From assembly GCA_002118135.1 (NCBI GenBank), contig BDIU01000103.1:248001-312000 (forward strand): a stretch of 64,000 nt of DNA. The letters are read 5' to 3'. The notes under the pieces were generated by a model. It was not told the origin of the DNA. It was given only the letters and a program-made list of their open reading frames with translations, and searched no databases. The stretch comes from Trebouxia sp. TZW2008. Lineage: Eukaryota; Chlorophyta; Trebouxiophyceae; Trebouxiales; Trebouxiaceae. Below, piece after piece: positions 19,669-31,500 of the stretch (position 1 is the stretch's first letter; each line of letters opens with the position of its first letter). The translations under genes and the position numbers were made by a program.

Positions 19669-22600
19669 TCACACACCAATCTTTGAAACATCCACAGTGC
19701 TGAGTGGTGGGAATGCCAATTCAATGACTGTATCGCCTTTTCGATTCAACACCAATTTTCGATGTGCTTGTGAAATGTATCCTTTCACATACTTCAGGTG
19801 TATCAAGTTGGCAACCGTGAGCGTGGCTCCTTCAAAATCACAGTCCATTTGTCCTTGCCATTTCAGAGCATTGGCAAAATTGTCTGCACACACACCAGTT
19901 GCTCTGGCTTATTTGCTGAAGAAACTATCAGCGTGAATGCGAGCTTAAAAGAACAAAATGCAACACCAAAAAGACAGTGAAAAAAGCAAAGACTTCGCTC
20001 AAAGGAAAGCAATAGCTTCACTCAATCATTGCAGCAAAACACTAGTATGCAGCAGCAGCAGAAGCCAAATTGCTTGTACAGCATCTAGTCAAGTACAATG
20101 CCATGATGAGCAGCACAACATCAACACCAAGCAGCAACAATATTCATAACGTGTGAGCAGTGCCAAGAAGCACATCGTCAGCATCACATGCATGACAGCA
20201 AACACAGTGCCAATGCACAAGCGGGGGAAAGGCGGAGGGGGGGGGTTGGGGGGGGGGGACATAAGGATTTGCAGGCGGACCTAGGGGGAACTGGTGAGGG
20301 GTGGCAGGGTTGGCCTCCATGTGCAGAATGCAACAGCGCATCAGCAGGCGCCGCAGCACTGTCACCTTCAACTTCTCCAGCAAGAAAAATGTCCCCTGCA
20401 GTATTCTGGATCCAAATTTACAATCCTGCAGCTGTATGCATGTGATGTGACAGGGAATGCATGCAAAAAGATGTCCCCCTGCAACGTCTATAAGATCAGC
20501 TTTGTTGACTGATTCAGTCCATAATCAGGAGCATTCCTGGCAACATTTGGAGAAGAAGATCTGATGTGCATCAGGCAAAATTTGGGCATATCGGGAGAAA
20601 TCAGCACCAGAAAGCTGCACAGAAGTATGTGTACAGAAATCAGCAGTGCAGTGACCGGTGTGGCAGCAAGGACACGCATACAGTGACTTTGAGCAAAGAC
20701 TGCTGTTACATTGCTCAGTCAGTGTGAAAACAGCTGCAAAGCATCAGAATCTGCTTCTTAGGAGATTAGAGTCGTATGCGGCTTGTGTTCACCTGGCAAT
20801 CGTTAAGCTGAGTTCACATACAATGCAATGTCAACGCTTCATAACAAAGCAGAAAAGTAAAAGGATGTGTGCAGCATTGAAGGGCAATTGCGACAGTATT
20901 TCTTATCTGCCTTGCTGTTATGTCAAAATTGCCAGGTTTGCTACATGAATCCATGCACTGACGCTTTTGGTTTGGCAAATCTGTGCGGTTGTGGTGAAGC
21001 GCACGTGCTTTGAGGTCCATTGTACATGTAAATTAGCAGCTTGAAAGCATATGCGACAAGGGCAGACCTGTACACAGAAGGTATACATGTTGGCATCCAT
21101 TTCTTGCTGAAAGGCCTGCACATTGCCAGCCCTGACTGCCTGCAACACACCACATGATCATGAAGCTTGATAATGGCACACTGTGCCCAGGTGCTGTGGC
21201 AATTCTGCAGTGTTTACAACATTGCTGCAACTCTGCGACGCTTACAACATTGCTGCAACTACGCAATGCTTACACTGCTGCTTTGGCAAGCTTTCACACA
21301 CCCAATCAAGCATGCTCCATCCTCTACAGCACATGTAAGAATTTGCAATGCCCATGCAGACATGTCCATGAGCAAAGCCTTGACATATGTCAGTACCTCT
21401 ATGATGGTATCATAAATGTGCATGTTGTACTTTTGCCTGATGGCCAAGGACGGCAGCTTGCCCAGCAGCATTTTAACTGGGATCAGGAACTGCAGGATGC
21501 GAGCTTTCTGCTGTGTGGCTCCTCTATGGCAATGGTTGCAGGCATATGTAAGCGCCTCTGCTGCTACTGGCTGCAAGCAACACAGTACTTGAGCAGTCAC
21601 AGCATGGTGCCACTGCAATGGTTGCAGTTGTACATTAGCGCCTCTGTTGCTACTGACTGCAACAGCAAAAACTGTCAGGACATGCATGTTGCTTGATGGA
21701 CAAAACAGCAGCTTGCCAAGTAGTGTCTGGACTGGAATCAGCAACTGCAAGATGTGGGTCTTCTGCTGTGTGGCTACTACTGCTACTACTAATATGCTGT
21801 GTTCTCTACTGGCTGTAGAGAACACAGCATATGTGGTTGCAGGCATACGTCAGAGCCTCTGCTGCTACTGGCTGCAGCCAACAAAGTAGTCAGGAATTGC
21901 AGGATGCGAGCTTTCTGCCGTGTGACTGCTCTCAGCTACTGGTTGCGGGCACGCGTCAGAGCCTCTGCTGTTACTGGCAGCAACCAACAAAGACTGTCAG
22001 GAGATGCAGCAGAGTGCTCAAAGGGCAACAAAGACATTTTGCACAGTAACATTTGGACTAGAATTACAAGCTGCAAAGTGCAAGCTTTCTGCTGTGTAGC
22101 TTCTCTGAGACGAAGGTTGCAGGCATATGCCAGTGCCTCTGCTGCCACTGGCTGCAAGCAATGCAGCATATCAGACAGTTCAGTATCAAACAGACTACTG
22201 CTTTGCCTGCTGGAGCACAGGCTTGATGCTCTGTTGAATATGCAAGTGGTTGCAGACATTGACCAGCGCATCCATGCTGCTGGCTATACAGAACAGGATG
22301 TGTCATCATCTCAAAGCGTACTGACCAGGCTTCTAGAGACAGATGAGAGATGCCAATGCCGTAGCATTGCAGTCATGCAGCCTGGTGAATGAACGGCTCT
22401 GCTTATACGCCAATTCATGTCACAGGAGACATCTGTCAACGGTACAGTCCACTGATGGACTGTGTATTGTTCAGTTGGTAGCACAAGCGCAAACATATGC
22501 CTACTATCTGCAGCGATGCTTTCAAACAAGCCATAGGGTGACATTTGCTTACATAAAGCTCATTGAAGATGGCAATGCGCCCCTCGAAGAACTTATAGGT

Positions 22601-24695
22601 GACTTGTTGGGACATGGGGAACGTGTGGAATGGCGTGACTGACTCAGGCGATAGGTTGTGACTGACTCCCTTCATGATGCTGTCTGCCAGCCGAAGGTTC
22701 TTCAGCCTGAAAGTCACCCTGAAGAGGGTGTTGGCAACCTCCAGTGCTGCATACCTTTTCTGGCCACCACCTACAGTCACAGCAAGATTTTTGCAGCCAG
22801 TACATATGTTGGGACATTGGGAAGAACTGGAATGGTGTGACTGACTCCCTACATGCTGTCTGCCAGTCAAAGGTTCTTCAGTCTGAAAGTCACCCTGAAG
22901 GGGGTTTTGGCAACTTCCAATGCTGCATATCTCTTCTGGCCACCACCTCACGCCATAGCAAGACTTTGCCAAGCAGCAGCACAAGCAATCAAATGTCAGT
23001 GCGCTGTAGAATATAGCAGGCGTGGCAAGTGCATAGCATGATGGGTCTTGTACAACGTCAATTTGGTCTGCCAGCAGTATCAGATCGCAAGGCAGCAGGC
23101 ATCATGCAGTCCAGAACAGCCTTCAAGACCGATTGCAGTGTGAGTTACAGTGCACCGATTGGTGTTGGGTGAAACAGGGACTTCAATGCAGTTGAGTTGC
23201 CAACCAAAGCCCTGCTAGACAACATGCAGAATCGTTGGTCTACAGCTGATCATCTTTGCGCAGGGTGTCAGAGAAGACAGAGCTTTGAAGATAGGTAGCA
23301 GCAGCTGATAGCTTGCCAGGAGTTGGATTGCCTGCTTGCCTCATGGCTTGGTCTGCTTGTGTTGCCATAGCCACCTTGTTGTGTGGGCCATCATGAAACA
23401 TGGTGTGCAAAATACACATGGTCGTTACCTTTGCGCAGGGTATCAGAGAAGACAGAACTCTGGAGATAGGTAGCAGCAGCTGATAGCTTGCCAGGTGTTG
23501 GATTGCCTGCTTGCCTCATGGCTTGGTCTGCTTGTGTTGCCATAGCCACCATGTTGTGTATCACCACGTGATGTATTGTCACAATCCAGTGCGCACTGTC
23601 AGGAGCATCAGTGAAGATCTACGTGACAAAGCAGGTGCGCTTATGACAAAGATGATCAGCGCATCCTCATGAGACTCTGGTTGCAAGCGTGTGTTTGATC
23701 TGAAAAGGGGCATGTTGCATGACGGCAGGTCCAGCAGCTGATCACTGCTGATGCTGATGTCATTCGTTTGAGTCATTCATAATGTGTGCTGGACAGGCTC
23801 AGCAGGCCCAGCTAGGTACGTACTGGAGCAGTCAACTGTCTACAACAAATTTGGTGCTGTGCTGATCTGAAGGTGCTGATGCTAAATGTGAGAATGGCGT
23901 GGTCCGTCAAGCTGTGATGATGTATCACACAATACAAGGGACAGGCACTGCAAATACTTGGCACAGTTCATGACAGCTGCTAAGCATGCAATGATGGACT
24001 GCAAGCAGGGATTGGGTTGATACTTTGAGGGCACTTGACATAAGGACACTCTTGATGTCAGGGCAATGCAATTGGGAATCAATCAATGAGTTCCGACCGC
24101 AGCAGTCAGGATGAGCAAAGACAATTCAATGCAAGAATATTTTCCTGAGTGAACAATGCAGTCATGACAAACAGAAGCTACTGCACATGACAGTGGCTAA
24201 GTACTCACTGTGCTAAACTCTTTCAAGGCTGCTCGTGACGCCTCGTATGCGTCTGCGAGCTTGTTTTGCACAAGACTTGACAAACACAGAGCATGATACT
24301 GGAAGAAGGCATGCCAGTTTGCAAAGTTGCTGTTCACAATGGCCTTGTACTGATCCTGAACAGGCGACCAGCGAGGCTGAGAGCGAAACTTCTGCAGGCA
24401 CAGGTCAACTTGTCAGTGACAGCGTGATCACTTGAACGCCACCTCATTGAGGGTTTGGTCTGGCACACTCACCTGCTCCACTGCCCGCCTGACTTCCGCA
24501 TTGCCAGTCTGCAGCAGGGCTGCTACGGTACGAGCTGCAACACGAGCAGAGTCAGAGTGCTCGGCACAAAGGCAGTTACAGGCTTGAAAACTGGCACGGA
24601 CTGAGGCTTGACCTACCGTTGGCAAGTGCGTCTCGACCATTGCAACTCAGCAGAGCCGTCGCAAAAGCGTTGACATACTGAGCATATTCAGCCAT
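19669..24695 (-). CDS. PCID2: PCID2/THP1-type PCI-domain protein (TREX-2 complex)
   Basis: Nine exons join in phase into 435 aa: 24617-24695, 24473-24534, 24209-24391, 23429-23618, 22553-22770, 21397-21570, 21068-21139, 20281-20395, 19669-19883. Human PCID2 is about 400 aa. Family-typical segments follow in order: 'VAMATQADQAMRQ', 'ALEVANTLFRVTFRLKNLRL', 'QQVTYKFFEGRIAIFNE', 'AEALTYACNHCHRG', 'ILQFLIPVKMLLGKLP', 'AVRAGNVQAFQQEM', 'FFLLEKLKVTVLRRLL', 'VANLIHLKYVKGYISQ' and the 'FPPLS' end. The PCI domain is in the C-terminal half. The protein is expected to work in TREX-2 at the nuclear pore with GANP/SAC3 and DSS1 in mRNA export. Several introns contain exon copies, and the intron below exon 3 carries a GTAAGGAC-type repeat. 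Confidence 0.9.
20222..20262. repeat. G-rich low-complexity tract
   Basis: Runs of 9 and 11 G lie on the + strand (about 20237-20258), with shorter G runs before them. On the minus strand this is a C-rich tract just after PCID2 exon 20281-20395. It can form a G-quadruplex in principle. Confidence 0.8.
21430..22150 (-). repeat. Nested copies of PCID2 exon 6
   Basis: Exon 6 (21397-21570) has partial copies upstream. The 'LQFLIPVKMLLGKL' part recurs at about 21700-21770, 21895-21930 and 22040-22100. The 5' edge 'GCCTCTGCTGCTACTGGCTGC' recurs near 21554, 21638 (diverged), 21856, 21966 and 22134. Substitutions and frameshifts differ between copies. Only 21397-21570 gives an uninterrupted frame with both neighbours. 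Confidence 0.78.
21792..21832. repeat. Perfect 18-bp inverted repeat (5-nt loop)
   Basis: The left arm 21792-21809 (ATATGCTGTGTTCTCTAC) and the right arm 21815-21832 are exact reverse complements around TGGCT. It sits within the exon 6 copy array of PCID2, in an intron. Confidence 0.9.
22553..22965 (-). repeat. Duplicate of PCID2 exon 5 start
   Basis: The start of exon 5 (about 22660-22770) recurs at about 22810-22955, including 'GAATGG.GTGACTGACTCCCT', 'AAGGTTCTTCAG.CTGAAAG' and the acceptor side 'CTGGCCACCACCT'. The upper copy is frameshifted. Confidence 0.78.
23260..23575 (-). repeat. Duplicate of the PCID2 exon 4 core
   Basis: 'GATAGCTTGCCAGGTGTTGG' and flanks (KLSAAATYLQSSVFSD.LRK) occur at about 23258-23375 and 23431-23555, nearly identical over more than 100 bp. 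The upper copy belongs to the in-phase exon 23429-23618. The lower copy also remains open and could be an alternative exon. Confidence 0.78.
24030..24195. repeat. GTAAGGAC-family dispersed repeat, copy 1 (diverged)
   Basis: It contains 'CATAAGGACACTCTTGATGT', 'CAATGCAATTGGGAATCAAT', 'GCAGCAGTCAGGATGAG' and 'ACAAACAGAAGCTACTG'. These align in order with copies near 40.65 and 44.2 kb. It lies in a PCID2 intron. Confidence 0.55.
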
Positions 24696-25522
24696 GTTGC
24701 CGCTGTATCCCTGAACTGCGACTTAGAGTCGATGGTACAGATCGCAAATGCCTGGTCTTTGTCAGCCTCGTATGACAGAGTCTTACATGAGCTTGATTTG
24801 CATCAGAAAGCAGAGTGGACCCGCCGCCTTGTGTCCTCGATGAGCGAACCGCGCGCGCGATGAGAGCGAGGCTTGGGGTGGTTTCGGAGCATTGCCAAAA
24901 GTGTTGATCACCTGCCAGCGTCTTTGGGGAGAAATAGAAGGCATTAGGCAAGAAATTCTGCAACGCACTGCAAATTCTGCTGACTAACGTGGAAAACAAC
25001 ATTACTGGAGATTGCTGGGCTTGTCATGTGCTTGGAGGCTTCGCAGCACTGTACCAGGTGGTTGTCGGTCGCCATGTGCTTGTATGTTTTGGGAAATTTT
25101 AAAGAATCATTGAATGTCTGCAGATTCAGATCAACGCCGAAATAAATGCATCGGTACAGCATATGCATTGCGCCTAAATGCGACACACAGTTGACAATCT
25201 GTGGTAGTTGCCGAGTCGCACTGAAATGCATCCACAAGCCTGGTCTCTCTACTTGTGACAGACATCAGCCCAGCAGTCAGGTTACAAATTTCTCAAGCTT
25301 GTGAAAAGTGCAGTCAAAACTTGTTGCACCTGGCCCTGAATGCTGTTCCCAACAACAACACCTGAATGCTGTTCCCAACAACAACACCACAACACTGTGC
25401 AAAGTCATACTGAAAAGTGACTTGCGCCTTATTATAACCTCACTGTGTGGCGCTCACCACTGATGCAACCAGATCAAGCATTGATGCCTCCCTGTGCTGA
25501 TATGTCCGCACATAGTATGGTG
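24696..25522. other. Intergenic, PCID2 5' side to NOP9 3' side
   Basis: This holds the PCID2 promoter and the NOP9 3' UTR. A 26-bp unit is tandemly duplicated exactly at 25336-25361 and 25362-25387. No coding segment is recognised. Confidence 0.55.
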
Positions 25523-28500
25523 CTACTGCTGCGCCTGCTTGGCCTTCTTCTTCTGCTTGGCAGGTGGCAGCCCGCCTGCAAAGCCTAACAAAGCCATCGC
25601 CTCCTGTTCGCCCACTACAGGTTTTGCATCTTTTGTCTTGGCTGCCTTTTTGGAGGCAGCTTTGTTCCCTTTCTTAGTCTTCTCCTGTTTGGAAGAAACA
25701 CTTGTATTGAGGCTGCTATCTACAGGCTTACTTGGCATGTCTGCCGATGCTTCTGGAAGGGTATCAGTCGCATCATTCTTTGCCTGCTTTTTCCTCTTTC
25801 TGTCTGCTTGATCAAATTTAGCACTGAAAGGCTTGCCATCCAAGGGTCTGCTTGGTATGTCCTCAAGCACCTCCAACAGGCCAAGTTCACCGTCATTCTG
25901 CTGCTGTACCTGCTGATCACTGAGCTTTTTGGCCTTCTTTGACGTCTTGCCAGCTTTGGGCATTTCTGCCTCTTCAACTGCTTTGTCTCTGGAAGCCTCC
26001 TCAACCACTTCAGCACCTTTCCTCTTCTTCCTCCTCTTTGATGCAGGAGCTTCATGCCCACCCTGCCTTGCATTAGCTTCAGCTGAGGCCATGTGACCTG
26101 CCACAGCTGTGGCATCTGGCCCAGCAGCAATAGGTTCAGAAGCCAAGACAGCTTGGTCATCGGCACCCTGATCAGCAGCTGCTGCAGAGGGCGCTTCAGA
26201 AGGTACTGTTGCAGCTGCTGCCTCATCTGATCCAAACAGAGCTGTGTACTCACTGAGAGTGTGAGCATCAGCAGCAGCTTTGCGTTTCCAGTCTGATGAG
26301 TTGGACTTGAAGCCTGACATGCCGCACCTACACAACAGTATCATTTGCCTGTTGACACCTGTTTGGCACACATTCCAAGTTTGACTGTCAATTTAGACTT
26401 GCACAAGTCATTTTACATGGTGGGTGGGACAGACACAAGCTTCCTTGCCAGTCTGATGAGCACAAGTTGCCTGACATGCCGCACCTGCAGAGTGATGACA
26501 TTTGTGTGTCGACACCTGTCTTTCATCCAGTGCAAGGCACATGCTTGAAGCGAGTCACAGTTTGTTGTGCAGATGCCAGATGAGTGTCACTTTGAAGCAA
26601 GCCTGATTTGTGTCAGACATGATGCATAATCTGCACCTGCAGATAGTCTCAGTAAAGCAGGCAAGCATATTCAGTTTGATTTGGCAGACCTTCCACATAT
26701 ACAATGTGCGCCACATGTTGTGCACTTGTGTTCAATGAAACCAGGCAATATGCGTGACACATTAGGAAGCTTACTTGCGCATGAGGGCTGACCCCCTTGG
26801 GGTGGCAGCGAGGGCCCCCTCTGCAGCTGCCAGCTCCTCAGCTATCACCTCCTTGTCCTTCACAGCCTGCACCCCACACACGCTCTCAAACACTGGCAGA
26901 TGCAAACTGGGCAGATAAACAGCATTGACAATAGCCTCTGCTCTGCATATGGCAAGAGCACAGCAGCTCTCCGAAGATGACGAGTGAGGACAACCAACAG
27001 CTTTGAGCTTGTCAGTCACACATGGCATGTATGCAATGAGTAGCAACACAAGCAATCAAGGAGATTGAGCATATGACAGGAATATTTGGAACCATCAGTA
27101 GTACTCAGTGCATGCAACCTCCCAATGAGCGTATGTAGCATTATGTATTTTGACAAGCAGACCTGAAATGCACTGCATGCAGAAACACCAAACACAACAG
27201 TTAAGAACAATGAGCCCGCAGGCAAAGCAGACCTTCACCACATGGCTTCCCTGCAAACATGACAAATGTGCAAATTAGTATGCACTGAATCACATCTTGC
27301 ATATCGAGAACTAAGAGGATGGATGGCATACTGACCCCCCAAGCAAAGCAGGCTTCAACCACATGGCTCCCCCCAGGCTCCAAAGCCAGAATACCCCACA
27401 TGCCCTTCAGCTTCCGCAGCAGCTTCTTCTTGGCTTTGCTGGTGGTACTGGCGTTGACTAAGGCCTCCAGCACGCGGCTGCCGCCTGGGTCTTGCCCAAC
27501 CCTGAGGGTTTCTGAGGGGCTCCAATCCCCAATGCTTGCCACAAAAGCTTGGCTGAACTCCTGCACAAGTATTGAGAGTTTGCTCTGTGCTCTGATAAAG
27601 GGACGTAACAATCAAGAGTGCTGCTCACTTGGCTCGGGCGCAGTCAGTTGCGATTGCCCACTGTTACACGCATTACGTAATCAGAGTCTGCCAAGATTGC
27701 AAGCTACAAAGTGGTGTGAACACCTTGGTCCACACCCTTGTGAGGGTGCTGTGCTTCGAGTCGCACCATGACCAATAGAGTGATGTTGTTATTGATCACC
27801 TCAAGGAAGGACAGCACGGTGGTGAGCCAGATGGGAACAGCTTCAGGCATTGATGGGTTTCGTGGTAGATGAGATTGCAGTGGGTGCACTTCAAGAATAA
27901 GAAATTGCTGTACCAATCCTGTGCTTTAGGAAGCGAGTACCTGAGGGAAGGACAGGAGGGTGGTGAGCATGGCACAGCCCAAAGGCGATAGCTTCACTCG
28001 CTGCCCAGGCTTCATGTCTGGCCCTGTGATGCGCCCAGGCATGTCTAGCGTCAATAGTGTCTCAGCCAGACCCTGAACCAAAATTGGCAAATGTCACTCA
28101 GGGCTTGTCACTGCTGCTAAGCGTCAAAGGTGCTTCCACTAGCCTGTCCAGGGTCACTAGCATGACATGTGGCAGACCCTGGACCAAGACGAAGCAACTC
28201 TCACTCACGCTTTGCCTAGCATGCTGAGCATCAGCAGCAGCATCTCCAACAGACAGACTCTCCGCCCAGGCTTCACATTGGACCCTGCAATGCGCCCAGA
28301 CACATGCCAGCAGCGTCTTAGCCAAATTTTGGAAACGAAGCAATATGACGAACCCTAAAACGAAGCAACTGTCACTTAAATTTGTCGCTGCTGCTAATGT
28401 CAAAGGAGCTTTGACTACATGTCCATTGTCATCAGCAGTGTCTTTGCCCAGGCTTCATGTCCAGTGCATTACAGGGCCGGATATGAAGCCTGGTCAGAGA

Positions 28501-31500
28501 CCTCGCTGATGATGTTGACAATGGACATGCCGTCTGACATTTTTAGCACCAGGAGTGTCTCAGCCAGACCCTGGAGCAAAAGCAAAGCCTTGTCGTTGCT
28601 GCTTGTCACTGCTGCTTGTTGTTACTTGTGCTGTGACTAGCATGACCAAATTGTAAGCATTGGCAGTGTGTGCCCAGGCAACAGTTCTGGCCCTGTGATG
28701 CGCCCAAGGGAGTACAGAACCTCTTATAACTTGACCAAGGTTTGAACAGATGTAGTGGAAAATATACTCGCCTGGAGGCATGGCAGGGCCGAGATCTGTT
28801 GCTTGGGCAGCCACTGCTGATGACCTTGGCCATGCTAGTCAAAGCACAAGCGACAGTAAGCAGCAGTGACAAGCAGTAGCGACAAGAGGTTGCTTCTGTT
28901 GCCGGGGCAGACACTGCTGAACAAAGGGGAGCCACTGTTACTTGTGCAGTGTCTATCATGTTCAATGTGGCCCTGTGATGCATCCAGGCACATCCATCAA
29001 GCAGTGTTGATGACCTTGTTCACCTTCCCTTCCTTCAGCAAGACAGTCAAGGCTGCCGCCAGGGCTTTCTCGACATTGCCCTGCCCTGCACTCGTCCTAG
29101 CACAGGCAGCCAACATGTCAGCAAGTCAAAAGGCTACGTCACAATCTGATGGGGTTTGACAACAGCACCCCACCTTGCCTTCCTCATGCAGGGCAGTTAA
29201 AGCCGCCGCCAGGGCTTTCCCGGCATCGCCCTGCCCTGCACTGGTCCTAGCACAGGCAGCCAACATGGCAGCAACCACACCGCTGCGCCTCCTTTGCAGT
29301 AGCTCCTTGAAGCTGCCTTTCAGCTCTGCCAATAGGGACTTCACCAAAGGGGACCGATTGGCAGCCGCCAGAAAGGCTTGAAGGGCAAAGTTGGCTGAGG
29401 GATGGGAAGCCAGGGATGGCAGATCCCCAGACAGAAAGCTGGAGTAAAACTCTTCCAGTAAAGGCTGAGGGGCTACAGCAAATATGACCTGCAACAACAA
29501 AATGAAATGAAGACAAGAAACTTGAATAGACTTCCTCATCCGAAGGCTGAGGAACACAGCAAAAATGACCTGCAGCAGTGAAACAAGAAGCTGTATTGTA
29601 GTTCCAGCTTTTGTTGATTTGTTTGGCATGACCCCTATTGTGATCGGAAGATGAAATATATCCCTGTAGCAGAGCTGGGGAGCTTCTGCAAAGATCACCT
29701 ATAGCAAAACAATGCCAGCTTGCAACAGGCAAGCAGCACTATGTACAGCGACGCCATGCTAGCCTGTAGCAAAGCTTCACTCAGGAGTAACAACCTATAG
29801 CAATGCAGAACTGGCATGTCAAGTGCAGTTGAGCAGAAAAAATCAGTTTCAACAATGCTGTAAGTGCCGCTGTGTCGGTGAAGGAGAAAACCCCAAATCA
29901 CCTGCAACAACGTAACGCTGGGATGTAGTTGTGAAGTTGCTAAGCAGAAACAACCCACAGCAACCTAGAGCTGGCTTGTGATGATGAAATATGACAGCCA
30001 ATGTCAGCTGCAAATGATTGCTTGATGCACAGATTGTCTATGCACCGCTGAGTCAGTTGAGTTTTGCAAGAGAGCAGTCACCTCCATGACATGGCTGCTG
30101 AGGCGGTCCTGCATGATGTGCTTAGCATGATAATCAAAACAAATCTGCCTGGCGAGACAGGAGGTGTGCCACACACGCTGAACGCCTTTACTGACATGCA
30201 ACTGTATCACTATTACCGTGATGATAGGTAGTGTTACTGACCTCGATGACATGGCTGCTGAGGCGGTCCTGCATGATGCCCTGCAAGCCAGGCCTGCTGA
30301 TGCCCTGCAGCAGGCTGTCATCCCCTTCCTCTTCTGCTCCATGCTGAGCCCCAAGCATGGCTGGTATCAGCGCCTGCAACACCTCCCTGCATGCACTTAT
30401 ATATTTTTTGCTGCCATTGCACGTGATATGGAGGTTATTGCCATTGCATGTGTAACGTCACAATGCTGTCATCTCCTTCTTCTTCTGCTCCATGCTGAGC
30501 TCCCAGCATGGCTGGTATCAGCGCCTGCAATGCCTCCCTGCATGCACTTGCACTGTTAGCTTGCTGATAACAGTAGCTTCTGTGATGTCACAGTGCTGAA
30601 CAACCATTCAACACAATCAATGCCTGCAACGTCTCCTCACATGCAAATGTGATTCAGTGTTGCTGCCGCTGCATCCCATGCACGCGGGAACAAAACGAGC
30701 TGGAAAACCAATTTACACGGACTCAGCCAGATGCGCGTAGTGCATCTTGATCAGCACTCCATGCACAAAGCAGGTCCAAAGCATGCAAACAAACAACCAG
30801 ATGAGCTCAGCATGCCAGAGTTGCCTATTTTCACAGCAGTGAATCAATGCAACAGCAGTGCACAAAGAGCTGAGCAGGCTGTGAGTGCTTACCCACTGCC
30901 CTCACAAGCCATCAGAACCCCTTGCAGGAAAGGACTGGCATTCTGGTCATACATCAGGTCATGTAGGCCGCCAATGTACTCACTAGACAACAGAGTGTCA
31001 ACAATTGCATGTAGCTGGTCTGGGTAGGCTGTGCTTTGGTGTGCAGTCTGTTTGCCTGGAAGCAGACCCACTTTGCTGGCTAAGGCGCCTCCTGCTTGTT
31101 TCTGCATGCAGAATGTGAGCTCGCTAGTGATTATGGCCCCTCAACAGCAAACGAGCAACCTTGTAAGCAATGATGACGCGACAAGCTTTGTAGCATGGCA
31201 CTGCAGGACTTGGTTGTGTATGATAAGCTCAGCTTGAATTGGCAACTAGCACTGACAATTTTGCTACAACACGGAATTGTTTGGCGAGGCAGATGGGCAA
31301 ACTCTGCATGGAGCCCCAAACAAATGTGATGCAGAATGCTGCTAGTATTGAAACCATGTAGCAGAAGCAGACAGACAGACTGGGTTGTGTAGGCTCAACG
31401 CAGCAGCATCACAGCATACGTGCTGCTGCTTTCAGTGCAGCTATTAGTTACTGTGAAAGCTCGTTTGTCTATTGTCAGTTCATGCAGGTGCTCACAAAGT

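Noticed and set aside
21154..22392. Plus-strand ORFs of 180 and 197 codons as genes
   Set aside because: They are antisense shadows of PCID2 exon 6 and its copies; the minus strand gives the conserved protein.
25720..26268. Second minus-strand ORF of 182 codons
   Set aside because: It is another frame of the NOP9 Lys/Ala-rich last exon; the frame encoding KRRKKRKG and ending at 25523 fits the family.
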